Position numbers and translations under genes: made by a program. The notes below the pieces were generated by a model that saw only the letters and a program-made list of their open reading frames with translations, was not told the DNA's origin and did not search any database. Positions 24,087-33,200 of a stretch of 64,000 nucleotides of DNA are shown one piece after another. This DNA is from Corallium rubrum (lineage: Eukaryota; Cnidaria; Anthozoa; Scleralcyonacea; Coralliidae): positions 28,811,067 through 28,875,066 of the forward strand of contig OZ035997.1 of NCBI GenBank assembly GCA_964035015.1, read 5' to 3'. How positions within the stretch are numbered: the stretch's first letter is position 1; the number at the start of each line of letters is the position of its first letter.

Positions 24087-24815
24087 ATACCTACCAAGTC
24101 TCACAATTATTTCTGATAGTCAGCACCAAAATATTTTAATATTTGAATTTAAGAATTATCCTCACCTTTTGTTAATCCAGTCAATCATTTCATCAAGTGG
24201 GTTGACTGGCCATTTTTGTACTTGGCTAGAAAAGCCCTGATGGTAAACGTCAAATAGTGAACGATCGTTTTCAAACAATTTCAAAGCACAGTTACTGTCA
24301 GAAGTATAAAGTTTTTCATTTATCCAACGAAATCTCCCAGATTCCAATTTATTTTGCAACCGTTCCTTAAAACTACATCGTTTTGCGTCTTTTCTGTTTT
24401 GATTCGATATTGGTCCCGCAGACGCAGCTGAATTTTGACGTAAAATTATACTTGTTGATTCTATATAGGTCAACTGCTGAGATTTTCCTTCAAATGATGA
24501 AGATGACGAAGGTGCTGTGTGTTCTTTTCCTGTGTCATGTCGCTTGCTGGTACTGGTTGCGTCGTTTAAACCCATTGATTCTTGATCTGCATTGCTAACT
24601 TTAATATATCTTTTCCTCCTTCTTCTCCTTCTCTTCTTTTTCTTAATATTTCCATTCTCTGATAGCATGTAATTTTCCACTAAATATTTGGCTCTTTTTG
24701 ATGGACATGGCTTGGGTTTGGTTACGCCAATATCTGCAACCGTATCCACAGTGGTAGACGTCAATCGTTTATTTCTTGTCTTGTTTCTCTTTCTTTTTCT
24801 TTTTGATTCCTCCAT
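10358..24815 (-). CDS. RRP8: RRP8, nucleolar rRNA m1A methyltransferase
   Basis: Five exons on the minus strand: 24815-24166, 21605-21476, 17286-17180, 12219-12123 and 10471-10358. All introns are GT-AG and the phases agree, giving 365 residues. The N-terminal half is basic, with [12 protein letters not shown] near residues 58-69 as a nucleolar signal. Conserved [11 protein letters not shown] (about 170-180) and [14 protein letters not shown] precede the methyltransferase fold. VDMGCGEAK (about 224-232) is the S-adenosylmethionine-binding motif, [10 protein letters not shown] (273-282) the family signature, then [12 protein letters not shown], and the protein ends with KPCLYKKR as in other RRP8 proteins. 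RRP8 methylates an adenine in large-subunit rRNA and, in mammals, also acts in rDNA silencing. The shorter human-like N-terminal linker explains the size (human 456). Introns of up to 5 kb are packed with transposons. Confidence 0.95.
10834..11260 (-). mobile_element. LINE 3' fragment with (AAT)n tail
   Basis: The minus-strand frame 11242-11030 reads [17 protein letters not shown] and [11 protein letters not shown], the C-terminal end of a CR1/L2-like LINE reverse-transcriptase ORF. It is followed by a ~140-bp 3' region and an (AAT)n tail at 10834-10898. The 5' part is missing. It lies in the 3' flank/last intron of RRP8, in the same orientation as the gene. Confidence 0.75.
11637..11930 (+). 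mobile_element. 5S-rRNA-derived SINE, copy B
   Basis: It carries GGTTAGTACTTCGATGGGTG and CCGCCTGGGAATG from 5S rRNA, the shared body (GAGGGTTTTTCGCC, CGGTTTTCCTCCCTCCG) and a GGCGGCTGC...GCGCCTTT segment also present in copy C. It lies in the last intron of RRP8. Confidence 0.83.
11931..12122. other. RRP8 last-intron sequence, no feature
   Basis: Short AT-rich stretch between SINE copy B and RRP8 exon 4. Confidence 0.5.
12340..12625. repeat. Dispersed repeat, copy 1
   Basis: Diverged match to 45578-45850: GAGCGGCC...ATTTACAATGG near the left, and ATCCGATTTACA then TTTCTTTTGAATCTTCTTC near the right. It is an uncharacterised family present in both the RRP8 and SMARCA5 introns. The neighbouring 12626-13154 shows no feature. 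Confidence 0.55.
13155..13524 (-). mobile_element. 5S-rRNA-derived SINE, copy C, with LINE-like tail
   Basis: On the minus strand it begins GGGTGGCGTGTGCTGTTAGG, followed by the 5S-like GGGGTTAGTACTTGGATGGG and the common body. It continues into GGGCGGCTGC...GCGCCTTTAATATGCC and ends in a ~65-base tail (13155-13225) that matches the 3' end of the LINE at 19321-19620 (AATTTAGTAA, GAAAAGCCC, GGGAAGA). This is the longest of the five copies and shows the SINE's probable full design. Confidence 0.85.
13703..13968. repeat. (CATCAT)n/(CTATCATCAT)n microsatellite
   Basis: Over 80 CAT units with periodic CTAT interruptions. It is directly joined to the end of the minus-strand LINE reading frame at 13970 and is probably its expanded tail. 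Confidence 0.95.
13969..15010 (-). mobile_element. LINE reverse-transcriptase C-terminal part
   Basis: The minus-strand frame 14727-13969 encodes [17 protein letters not shown], a thumb-like DLGISI-type motif ([17 protein letters not shown]), [33 protein letters not shown] and LWNFVL, typical of CR1/Jockey-type LINEs. Upstream, 15010-14740 continues the palm region ([30 protein letters not shown]) but in broken frames, including a stop near 14735. The 5' part is absent. It lies in RRP8 intron 3. Confidence 0.8.
15011..15626. other. RRP8 intron sequence, no feature
   Basis: No coding, RNA or repeat structure recognised. Confidence 0.5.
15630..16134. mobile_element. Inverted-repeat MITE, TTA target site
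   Basis: The left end GGCCTGTTTATATGATCCC and the reverse of the right end agree over at least 26 bases, and TTA flanks both sides (15627-15629 and 16135-16137), as in PIF/Harbinger elements. The interior has many copies of a GGTGTACCGGGA module in both orientations. There is no transposase. A related MITE lies at 20192-20519. Confidence 0.78.
16446..17174. mobile_element. TIR element abutting RRP8 exon 3
   Basis: The left end TATAATTGACCATACCGA matches the reverse of the right end TATAATTGACCGTACCGA. TA flanks fit a TA target site. The right end lies 5 bases from RRP8 exon 3 (17180). Inside are a 5S-SINE copy and a ~150-bp direct repeat (16378-16528 and 16825-16973) flanking it, so the locus was rearranged or built by two related insertions. 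Confidence 0.6.
16606..16817 (-). mobile_element. 5S-rRNA-derived SINE, copy D
   Basis: The minus strand carries GGGTGGCGTGTGCTG, GGGGTTAGTACTTGGATGGG and the common body, ending at CTCCGCAAAACC. The copy is truncated at its 3' end. Confidence 0.83.
17862..18000. repeat. Foldback palindrome
   Basis: ACACTTAATGTCTG at the left is mirrored by CAGACATTAAGTGT at the right, with inner arms GGGAAACAGTTAGTTTTGTT and its reverse. It is adjacent to the TA tract that precedes the hammerhead unit. RRP8 intron sequence between 17287 and 17861 has no other feature. Confidence 0.75.
18003..18073. repeat. (AT)n microsatellite, left of hammerhead unit
   Basis: About 35 AT units directly abutting the first hammerhead fragment at 18074. 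Confidence 0.95.
18074..18337 (+). ncRNA. Retrozyme-like unit bounded by hammerhead motifs
   Basis: The fragment 18074-18100 (GGCCCGAAAGGCC, GAAAC, GGTACC, GTC) is the 3' half of a hammerhead. A second, complete motif at 18292-18331 has CUGAUGA (18298-18304), a stem GGCC-CAAAA-GGCC, a GAA-type core and GTC (18329-18331). Cutting after both GTC sites would release a 231-nt monomer (18101-18331). Its first bases TGTAGT pair perfectly with ACTACA just before CUGAUGA, forming hammerhead stem I across the monomer ends. The interior is rich in short inverted repeats (two GAGCGCTC). This is the design of animal retrozymes: small non-coding retroelements that make hammerhead-cut circular RNAs and are thought to borrow Penelope-like enzymes. 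The unit sits in RRP8 intron 2, antisense to the gene. Confidence 0.75.
18336..18386. repeat. (TA)n microsatellite, right of hammerhead unit
   Basis: About 24 TA units following the second hammerhead motif directly, so the unit is set inside a TA tract. Confidence 0.95.
18387..18630. other. RRP8 intron sequence, no feature
   Basis: Nothing recognised. Confidence 0.5.
18631..18780. mobile_element. 150-bp foldback MITE
   Basis: The ~45-bp terminal arms are nearly identical in inverted orientation: GGTTTTCCACTAGG, then TTTTTTCGCGCGAAGCGACT. It is a hairpin with a ~50-base loop, and no target duplication is clear. Confidence 0.82.
18781..19320. other. RRP8 intron sequence, weak dispersed motif
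   Basis: It contains ATCTGGCATCAGCCAGAG (about 18816), also seen at 54.77 kb, and a short GTCTGGTGTTAG stretch. Otherwise nothing is recognised. Confidence 0.4.
19321..19620 (-). mobile_element. LINE 3' end with ATTGTATTG-type tail
   Basis: The minus strand encodes [18 protein letters not shown] and [16 protein letters not shown] before a stop, the C terminus of a LINE reverse-transcriptase ORF, then a ~220-bp 3' region that ends in AATAC/GTATT repeats. The 3' region shares its last ~65 bases with the tail of 5S-SINE copy C. Confidence 0.75.
19806..20927. mobile_element. Non-autonomous TIR element with minisatellite core
   Basis: The left end AGGGCTTGAATTTT and the reverse of the right end CAGGGCTTGAAATTTT form terminal inverted repeats, with further mirrored TATCC modules inside. 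The core holds a 20-bp minisatellite, ACGTTACGCTACATTGTAAG, at 19985-20130 and again at 20738-20790. The two parts are separated by a MITE (20192-20519) and a short GTGTTTTATCAG palindrome (about 20647-20705). It is hAT-like by end sequence. No target duplication is clear. Confidence 0.65.
20192..20519. mobile_element. Nested MITE with 21-bp repeats
   Basis: The ends GCCTGTTTATATGGAGCCGAG and its inverted counterpart resemble the MITE at 15630-16134. Inside, five to six 21-bp units of GCCGAGACCCCGGCAAAACA lie at 20208-20320. Confidence 0.75.
20928..21475. other. RRP8 intron 2, no other feature
   Basis: Contains a short inverted pair (CTAACTTCCTCC...GGAGGAAGTTAG at 21243-21279). Otherwise nothing is recognised. 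Confidence 0.5.
21628..21800. mobile_element. Foldback element, family with 41078-41225
   Basis: GAAGATATGGATTTTATCTTCG at the left is mirrored by AGAAGATAAAATTCATATCTTC at the right. The outer GATATTACATGG/CGTGTAATTT and TTATATAGAG lie on both sides. A second copy lies in a SMARCA5 intron at 41078-41225. Confidence 0.7.
21909..23988. mobile_element. 2.1-kb TA-site DNA transposon, non-autonomous
   Basis: CAGTACTGTGCAGAAATAAC at the left end is part of a perfect 26-bp terminal inverted repeat, and TA flanks both ends (21907-21908 and 23989-23990), as in Tc1/mariner-like elements. Just inside each end lies a GC-rich block of GCGGCTGCGG-type motifs (21940-22070 and 23800-23960). No transposase frame is seen. 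The element fills about 80% of RRP8 intron 1. Confidence 0.82.
22140..22440. repeat. Diverged ~55-70-bp tandem repeat
   Basis: Four units contain GAGTCGCTGAGATATAGAA and TAGTCTATCTAAGCGAC-type segments, with starts near 22186, 22239, 22294 and 22363, inside the TA-site transposon. Confidence 0.6.
24045..24083. repeat. (TA)n microsatellite
   Basis: About 20 TA units in RRP8 intron 1. Confidence 0.95.
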
Positions 24816-27216
24816 TTTGTACCAGTATTTACAAATACATCAACAAACTTTCACGTTTCTAAAAAAATTATCCCACTTCGTCCACCAGAGGAGGTTGGAC
24901 AAGTCACGCAAAGCATCATGGTCCTAACGCTAAAATCGATTCATTTGCATCTGACCGCAGACGAGGAATGAACTCGCCCTTGTGAACTAGATGCACAAAA
25001 ACTGTTGAAAACTCGTCACAGTTGATCCAGAATTTATAAATCTGATGGGCAGGAAAATATGAGAACCATCCGTGACGATCATAGACAATTAATATGATCA
25101 GATTGTGCTTTATTTGGCGTATATTCATGACAATGGCGGATGGGCATTCAAGATAGTTTTCAAGGACTGCTCAATCCTTCGGATTCGACGCATTTTACGT
25201 TACAAATAATGGAACAAATCAGAAATGAATTTAGATACTTACAATGAAGGATATTTGGTTGTGTGGTGCAACGTGTGATTCGTTACAACTGGAGAAAAGC
25301 GTGAGGTGAGATTTGAGAAATCAACATTATTTGTTGTTTAGTGGTTTATGATTTCCCTCTTCCTTCATACTTTAGCTTACTTGTATCCCAAATTTTATAA
25401 AATTGTGAAAGCTAGCCTAAAATTTATTATTCAATAACTATCTTGTATTTTTCTTTGTATTAAGGTGAATTCAAAATCCAAAGTCGATTTAATAATTGCC
25501 TCCAGGCTCCAGAATCTATTGATAAACTTGGTATATAACTGGTCAAATGTTCAAATATTGTTATTTTATCAAATAAAGTGTATTTCCTGTATCCTAATAA
25601 TATATGTAAATAAGGAACTTGAATAAAATTAAAATGTTGCTCAATATTGATCTTACATTTTTGCAATCAAGCATACCCCCCCCCCCCCCTGCCAAGAAAA
25701 CATCAACTTTAGAGAGGGCATCAGGAAAGTGAATGGGTTAATCAAACTATAAGACAGACAAAGTCCAATAAATGAACTATAAGACAGACAAAGTCCAGCC
25801 CAAGGGTGTCTGTCTTAGACAGAGTTCACAGTCTGTCTATCAGTATGTACATGCAGTAGCACTCAAAGGCAAAGGGATGAATAATATCCAGGCATTTAAT
25901 TAGGCTTTGAGACACAACATTTGAATTGTACGCTATGTGAGATAATACCTCTGTTAAAATTTTATTAGTTATATCCACAATTATGCATTGTTATGATGTA
26001 ATTATACAACTGATAACATGCAAAACATCAAACTACATATTTGAATGTTATTTGGCAAAAGAGAATCCATCAATTTATAATCATAAAAATCCTGTTCAGA
26101 TCGGTGCTTGTGCCCAGGCAAGTTATTCCAACACTGACATCTGTACTGTATCTCTTCGCTTCCTGTAAAAAATAGGAAGTGAGATGGAATTATTAACCCT
26201 TTCATGTCTTAAAAGGTGACTGTACAGCCAATACCTAACTATTGTATTCACTTCATGGGTGTACAAATCAAGGGGTGGACACAAGGGCACATGCCCTCCC
26301 CCCCCCCCCCACACACACACACACTTGGCTAAAGTCCTATAATAAATATTTGTATACTAAAAAACAATACGAACAACAACAGATTAGGCCTGTATACATA
26401 TATAGCAGATCTTTAGTACATTCTGTAATAATATTTACAGAATATATGTAGGCCTGATATGTATACATTTTTTCCAAAATGGTGTTTTTATACAGCGAGG
26501 TCAAGCGTTTTGGACCATAAAAACAGACAAATATCAAATTTTACTCTTTAATAATTGTCCACTACTCATTCTACACTTACTCTAAAGAATAAAGCTCGAA
26601 ATATTAAGAAACTTCCAAAATTCTTGAGAAAAAAACAAGCTTTAGTGGCGAAAGGCGTCAAAGGCCCTCTTAAATTTATTAGGCGCCATCTTAGCAAATG
26701 CCGAAATACCATGGTCGGTTCAAAGGCGAATATCTCGAAAACGGTTGAGAGGTCACCGGGGGTCGTCTGGATAGAATCCAAGATTAGACATTTGTTCAAC
26801 TTATTACGCAAAAATTAGAGAATTCGAACCGTTGGAATTCGAGATTTTTTGCTTTGAAGATTGTTGACAAACCGGAAGTCGGGTCTTCGCTTAGGGCGAC
26901 ACGACCTACATAAACCATCAAAATAAAGTAGAAAACTACATTTACCTTGCAAAATCCTGCAGATATGGATAGTCCAACAATATATCAAACGATATCGCTG
27001 CTTTTTTAAAGAAAAAAATGAATGACAATAGCGTAATATTCGGTATTCTAAGTCCAATGCAAAATTTTCAGCCGATCAAACGATGAGAAAATAAGCCATT
27101 TCATTGGTCGAGATATTCACGTGGTACTTGTCCAACCACCTCTGTTCGTCCACCATGTTTGAACATTCACTCTTTGAAGTCAGCGGCAGACTATAACAGC
27201 GACGAGATCGAGGCCA
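24816..27216. other. Spacer between RRP8 and RPS3A start regions
   Basis: The two genes are divergently oriented here, so both promoters should lie in this spacer, but no TATA box or defined motif is convincing. A 36-codon frame starting at 25140 (MGIQDSFQGLLNPS) has no known match in my reading. Poly-C (25675-25689) and poly-C/(CA)n (26297-26325) tracts and a duplicated AACTATAAGACAGACAAAG unit (25746-25795) are present. Confidence 0.5.
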
Positions 27217-27247
27217 CCTTTCTCTCTCTGTTCTGTTGCTTTCCAAG
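27217..27247 (+). promoter_or_regulatory. RPS3A leader with pyrimidine tract (TOP-like)
   Basis: CCTTTCTCTCTCTG directly precedes the short leader and the ATG at 27248. Ribosomal-protein mRNAs of animals typically begin with a C followed by a pyrimidine run, which places their translation under growth control through the mTOR/LARP1 route. The exact start site is inferred. Confidence 0.6.
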
Positions 27248-30200
27248 ATGGTGGTTGGAAAAAATAAAAGGTTGACCAAAGGAAAAAAGGGTCAGAAAAA
27301 GAAAATGTAAGACAAAAATAAACATACCATTTCAATCTACAATATATATTTTAGTTCTTCTTGCGAAGACAGCTTCAAATAAGCTAGGATGTCGCTTCGA
27401 TGCAAAGGATTATCTTTGTCTTCGCAAGGGAGATAGACAAGTTTGTATTCATATCATCAACAACATTGGCAACATTTCTGCATTTTTGGCTTTTGTAGCG
27501 TTGATCCATTTACTAAGAAGGATTGGTATGATGTGAAAGCGCCGTCTATGTTTCTTAAGAGACAAATTGGGAAGACTGTTGTGAACAGGACAACTGGCAG
27601 TAGTAAGTCCGACTTTATGTTTTAGGCATTTACTAGCTATCACATCCACCTAAACCAGGTGACTAAAAAGTTCCTCTTTTAATTATAAACCTGGTTTAAG
27701 GCCAATCTGACAGAATACTCTCCGTCTTTCCTTATGTTAATGATTCTCAGATGTAATAATGCAAGCCGTTTTTGTGACTTCTCCATGTAAAAAACGTTGT
27801 AAAGCAGAGGTTGTGAAACATGGCGTTATTAGCATAGAGATCATATAAATACTAGAGGGGGCATCCTATCTTAATTTCAGTCAACTGCGGGTAACTAATT
27901 GAACGCCACCATCTTGGATTTTTTTGGAGGCAAACATTAGGTGCATTGGTTAGCAAAGGACTGGGTCTGGTACATTTTGGCTGCCATGTCTAGTATTTAT
28001 ATGATCTCTCTGGTTAGTAGGAATCCCTCTGGCTTCTGATTGGCCGATAAATTTAGCACTTCTGTTGTCAAGGTGATTTGTCGATATATTTGTGCTACCA
28101 CATATATAAATACACCATACCGCACCAGATAACGTCATGTGGAAGTGCTAAGTTTATTGGCCAATAAGAAGCCAGAGGGTTCCTGCTAATAATGCCATGT
28201 GTTGTGAACCATAAAGCCATATTTCAAGTTTCAAAAAATCTTGGTTCATGCACTATATCCATAAAGATGACTGCCAATATGTGACCCTCCACGCGAAAAC
28301 ATACCTTAATGCTTTAGCAAATGGCATGAGAATGGGTCATTCCAGAAAAGATCCATACCTCCCCCACAGAGGACATTTGTGCCATCTGGGGAGGGGAGGG
28401 GGGTAAATCTACTTCTGATAATAGTAAAATGTACTAGGATGTCTGAAGGGGGGGGGGGGGGGGGGGGGGGTCAACTTCACATTTCCTCTGTGGGGGTGAT
28501 GTGGATGTTTTCTGGAATGACAGGGCTTTCAGAATTATTTCAAGTAGGCAGCTGTGATGAGAAAGTAGGTGGCTGTGAGGTGAGTGGGAAGTTTTTAGCT
28601 TTAAACTACAACTAAAGCCACTCTAATATATTGTAGTAAAGAACAACTACTTAGACATTTTTTTATACCGAATTTTATCAAATTTTACAAATTTGCAGTC
28701 TTTTTGTTATAATAAAAATATAGTAAGTTAAATTAAGTTAACACTGAACAGTTAAAGCATTCAAATATATGTCAATAAATTCATGCACTTGACTACCAAA
28801 TATGTTTAATATGTGAATCAATAAAAATAACGATGTCGATGACTTGAGTTTTACAACAGAAAACCTCTTTTAAAAAAATGAATCAGTCTTAGTGATACAT
28901 AATTTAACTCACTACATTTTTACCTGGTAAGTTGCATGGTGTTTTAGTAATTCCATACGAAAAAAGCGTCCCGCGGCGTTTGTTAGACATCGGATGAGGG
29001 ATCAATTTTCTCTGATGAATTACACATGACCACATGCTATGATTGAAGGTGCAAGGGCTATCAAATTATTATGGATCAATGGATACATTTCGACAGGATT
29101 ACTCGAAGTACCTGTTTTTTCTGGTGGTAAACCTCGTGGCAACTGGTGGAGCACCGCCGGCCGCCGGCTTATTTTGAAAGCCCTGAATGACCCAATACCA
29201 TTCACCTACCATTCGGTAACCGTTTGAATGCTTTAAGAAGCCATTCAAATGGTTTGATAAAATGTTTAAAATTATTAACAGAGAGTTTGAATGCCTGTTA
29301 TTATACATTCGGTGCCTGTTATTAAGCGTTCAAATGGCTGACTGAAACCATTTGAACGGCTAACTGAAGCTGTTCGAACGGCTAATTGAAACCGTTCAAA
29401 CGGCCAACTGAAGCCGTTCGAATGGCTAACTGAAACCGTTCAAATGGCTAACTGAAGCCATTTGAATGGCTAACTGAAGCTGTTCGAATGGCTAACTGAA
29501 ACCGTTTGAACAGCTAAGTCGAAGTGTTTATGAGTCAGGTGAGAGCGTATAAATTATTTGCGAGCGAAAGAGTAAACTGTAAAGTACTTCTAGCCAAGCT
29601 GGCTGCGAAGAAAGAGCCAAATGACTCAAACACATGCTCAAAAGGAACAACTCAATTAGACAATGACACTTCATTTCTTGAAATAACGTTTTGGAAAACT
29701 ATATAGTCCATGTTTAAGATGCGCTGTGAGAATCTTAGATAATTCAGTGAGTTTCCATGTGGAATGAAGTAGAAAACTATTCAAGTTGTACAATGGAAAA
29801 GTCAAGCGCGCAACATTTTACACTCAGTGGAAATCCAGCTTTAGATACAAATTACTGCAAAGCTAGCCAGGCTAACACAAAGCTGAAACGAAGATATATC
29901 TAATTACATGTATAACTAAATTATCTGATAGCTAGAAGCAAGTTTATGCCATGTATTTTGAAGCCACACAAAACATTATGTATATAACATTGATTCTACC
30001 AAAGAATTTACTTAATAGCAATATTGCTGTGACAAACAAGTTTGCTACTTTTGCGAGCTCTTTTTATCACTCTCCACTTGTTTCTTCCCGAGAGCCCTGT
30101 CACAACATATTAGGATTTACATGTAAATATCATATTTCGCAGTGTACCATATTTTGCAGTGTATAAGTCAAGTTTTTAGGTCTCAAAATTAACCCTAACC

Positions 30201-33200
30201 CTAAGATGTAAAAAAGCCAACCCCGACTTCTATAAAGGTAAATAAATTATATAGAAAACAATAGACTGGAAATATACATTACAAGTACTGGTACCCAGTT
30301 CTCACTATGTACACATTATTTGTTTAATCAAAATGCATCGCAAACAACACCGCTGCCAAACGTTTTGCGCATGTGCAACGTCCAAGCTCGTCCTAGGAAA
30401 AAGAGCGGGAAAACACTGAAATATTTGGAGTGGTCCGAGAGTCTGACACAAAAGTTAAAAATATAAGCATACTACCAAAACGATAAGGTAGGTAATTTGT
30501 GCATGGCTTCCTTGTCAATATTGTAACATATTCTGAATTTACCCCTTTGTAATTTTCTTTGCCCTTTGTTTAAAACACAATTGAATAGTCGAGTCTTACT
30601 TGGTCTTCACTGTCACCACGGCTAGTTCCCACTTCTCTTGCAGTGTTTACTCGGCAAATTCACCCATGCACAACATTTGGCAGTGGTGTTATTGCAAACA
30701 CATTTTATGCTGTACACTGTCAAAATAAAGGATTTGTAAATCCAAGCAAAAATTCAAGTTGAAGTTCATATATTTTATCAAAAAGTCCTGCTCTACTGCT
30801 GGGTGCCAGTATGGTGTAAATTAGAAGCTTGTTTGAGAATAGCAAAAACAATCTTTCAAAATAAAAATGCTGTCAAAGACAAAATGTGATGATTGTAGAT
30901 ATTTAAAGTATTATTAAAGTTGCTGTGAATACTAGTCTGGTATTTATTTAATTTCAGTGACTCAACTTATACTCAGAGTAGTGTAAAAATTAGAATTTTC
31001 TGGTCCAAAAAATAGGGGTTAACTTATACCAAGCCTGTCACTGAAAAAAATAACAGGAGTGCAGTGCTCAGCACGCCTTGGTTGACCTACAGTATGCGTG
31101 CGGTGTTTTTCGGAAAATAGTCTATGTCAAGGCTATTCTGATACTTTTTTATAAGAAATTTGCAATAAGTCTTGTTTTATTTATTACAGGGGACATTCTG
31201 CGGCTCAAAGTCTCACTTTTTTTAATGAAAGTCTTATTGTCACTTTCAGCTTGTTTTTGAAATCCGAAACTATCTGTGTCCGAAACATATAATTGAAATG
31301 AACATTTTGAATTTACGTTGCAATGTTCAGAACCACATTGCGAGATAGATACAAATTTCAGTTGGCAATTTGTTTCTGTTTAACTAAGTACCTATTATTC
31401 TTCATTTTCATCAAACACTATACCACAAATAATCTTCTACTCCGTGATTTTACGAAAGGAATTCAATTCAAAGCTTAATATTAAATTGCAACTTCACGAC
31501 GAACTTCGCAAACTTCTGTACCTAGTTACCAACCTTCCAACGCATGTTGACAAACGAATTTCAAAAGCAAGCTGAAACTGATTACAGTATAACAAAAAGT
31601 TTTAATATGAATTTCATGACAATGTCAATGTTTACATAAATTTAAAAAGTTTTCGGTTTTAAAAAGGTTTTTTTAATCTTCATTGTCTTCATTCGGGTTG
31701 TCTTGCATTCATCTTCTTCGGACTCATTGTCGGTTACTTCTTCGACGGAGACCCCAATCTCGTTCCCAGAGCCAAAAATTGCGGAGACCTCTGTTCTTGC
31801 TTTCTTTGTTGGTGGTTTGCATCTTTAGAAGTACATGTTTGCCAACGTCAAACTTTGACATTTTTCGGAGTAATTTGATAGGTTTTATATTACCAATCAT
31901 CGTGAGACAAGATAATAATAGAAACTTAACAAATGCTAACGTTAATAATAAAGTTTGGCGTGGGCGCAGGTAATTTTCTTATTACAAAGATGTTTCGGTT
32001 TTCAACTGGTGAAATTGTCTGCTTAGAAAATGTGTTTTCAGCCTTGTAGAAAATCAACCAAAAATAGTTTGTGGCGTGCGATCGCACGCCTCATTGACAG
32101 GCTTGCTTATACATGACATACAGTAGTTTGGAGTTTTCTTGGGACAACTGCAGTTTAATGGACAATAATGTTCAGCAAAATACATGTACTGTATGTAGTA
32201 TATGAAATATCTACATGCTCATCTCAAACAAAATCTAACCTTAGATAGACACTTTGTCAGGTGGTTTTCTTAAATGTGCTATAATTTGTTTTTAATTCTA
32301 ATGTGTGTCATCTTTAATGTATTTTTGAACAGAAATTGCATCTGATGCACTGAAGGGGCGTGTATTTGAAGTCTCCTTGGCAGACCTACAAGATGATGAA
32401 GTTACCTATCGTAAGTTCAAATTGATGGTTGAAGATGTTCAAGGCAAGCAATGTTTGACAAATTTCCATGGGTTGGACATGACTACTGACAAACTGCGAT
32501 CATTGGTTAAAAAATGGCAGGTACACTGTACAGTAATTTTATATTTTGCTTAAATACCTACTGTACTATAGATCTTTATCTACCAATTTTATACCCATAA
32601 TTTTGCAAGAATAGAGCAAAGTGAAAAATTGGTAAACTGCTGAGATTTTTAGTAATGAAAAACTGACGTTTCCAGCAGAGCCCTTCATCAGAGTATTATT
32701 TTTATGTAGTGTTTCTCTTACTGCTGGTTGCAGGTGACTGCACTGAACTTTGATCGTTGTTTGCATTGTGTCAACTCCTACTTGGCACCGGGCAAAGTAT
32801 GAGCATTTTGCTAACAAAAAAGAGAAACCTGAAACCCATATATTTTTTCGCGTACTTTTGTTTTATTTTGTTGACCATTTGTTCAATTCTATTCTTTTTC
32901 CCTTAAGTGTGTTTTATGTCAGTTCAACTTTCTTAAGAAATGTACAGTGTACATGACATTTGGGTTTTTTTCTTCCAGACTCTGATTGAAGGTAACGTTG
33001 ATGTGAAAACTACAGATGGATATTTATTGAGATTGTTTTGTATTGGATTTACTAAAAGACGACAAAACCAAATAAAGAAAACGTCGTATGCAAAAACTTC
33101 ACAAATCAAGGTTATCAGAAAAAAGATGATTGAAATTATGACACGAGAGGTTGGCACAAACGATTTGAAAGAAGTTGTCAACAAACTGTAAGTAGGGGTG

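Noticed and set aside
29000-29030. Hammerhead core CTGATGA near 29008
   Set aside because: No GAAAC partner or paired stem follows.
30191-30202. Interstitial telomere repeat
   Set aside because: Only two CCCTAA units, too few to mean anything.
30890-30960. C/D-box snoRNA in an RPS3A intron, as in vertebrates (U73)
   Set aside because: A GTGATGA box occurs, but no CTGA box or terminal stem at the right distance; other introns checked by eye were also negative.
31683-31973. 96-residue frame in an RPS3A intron
   Set aside because: It lies inside a TIR element and has no recognisable domain.
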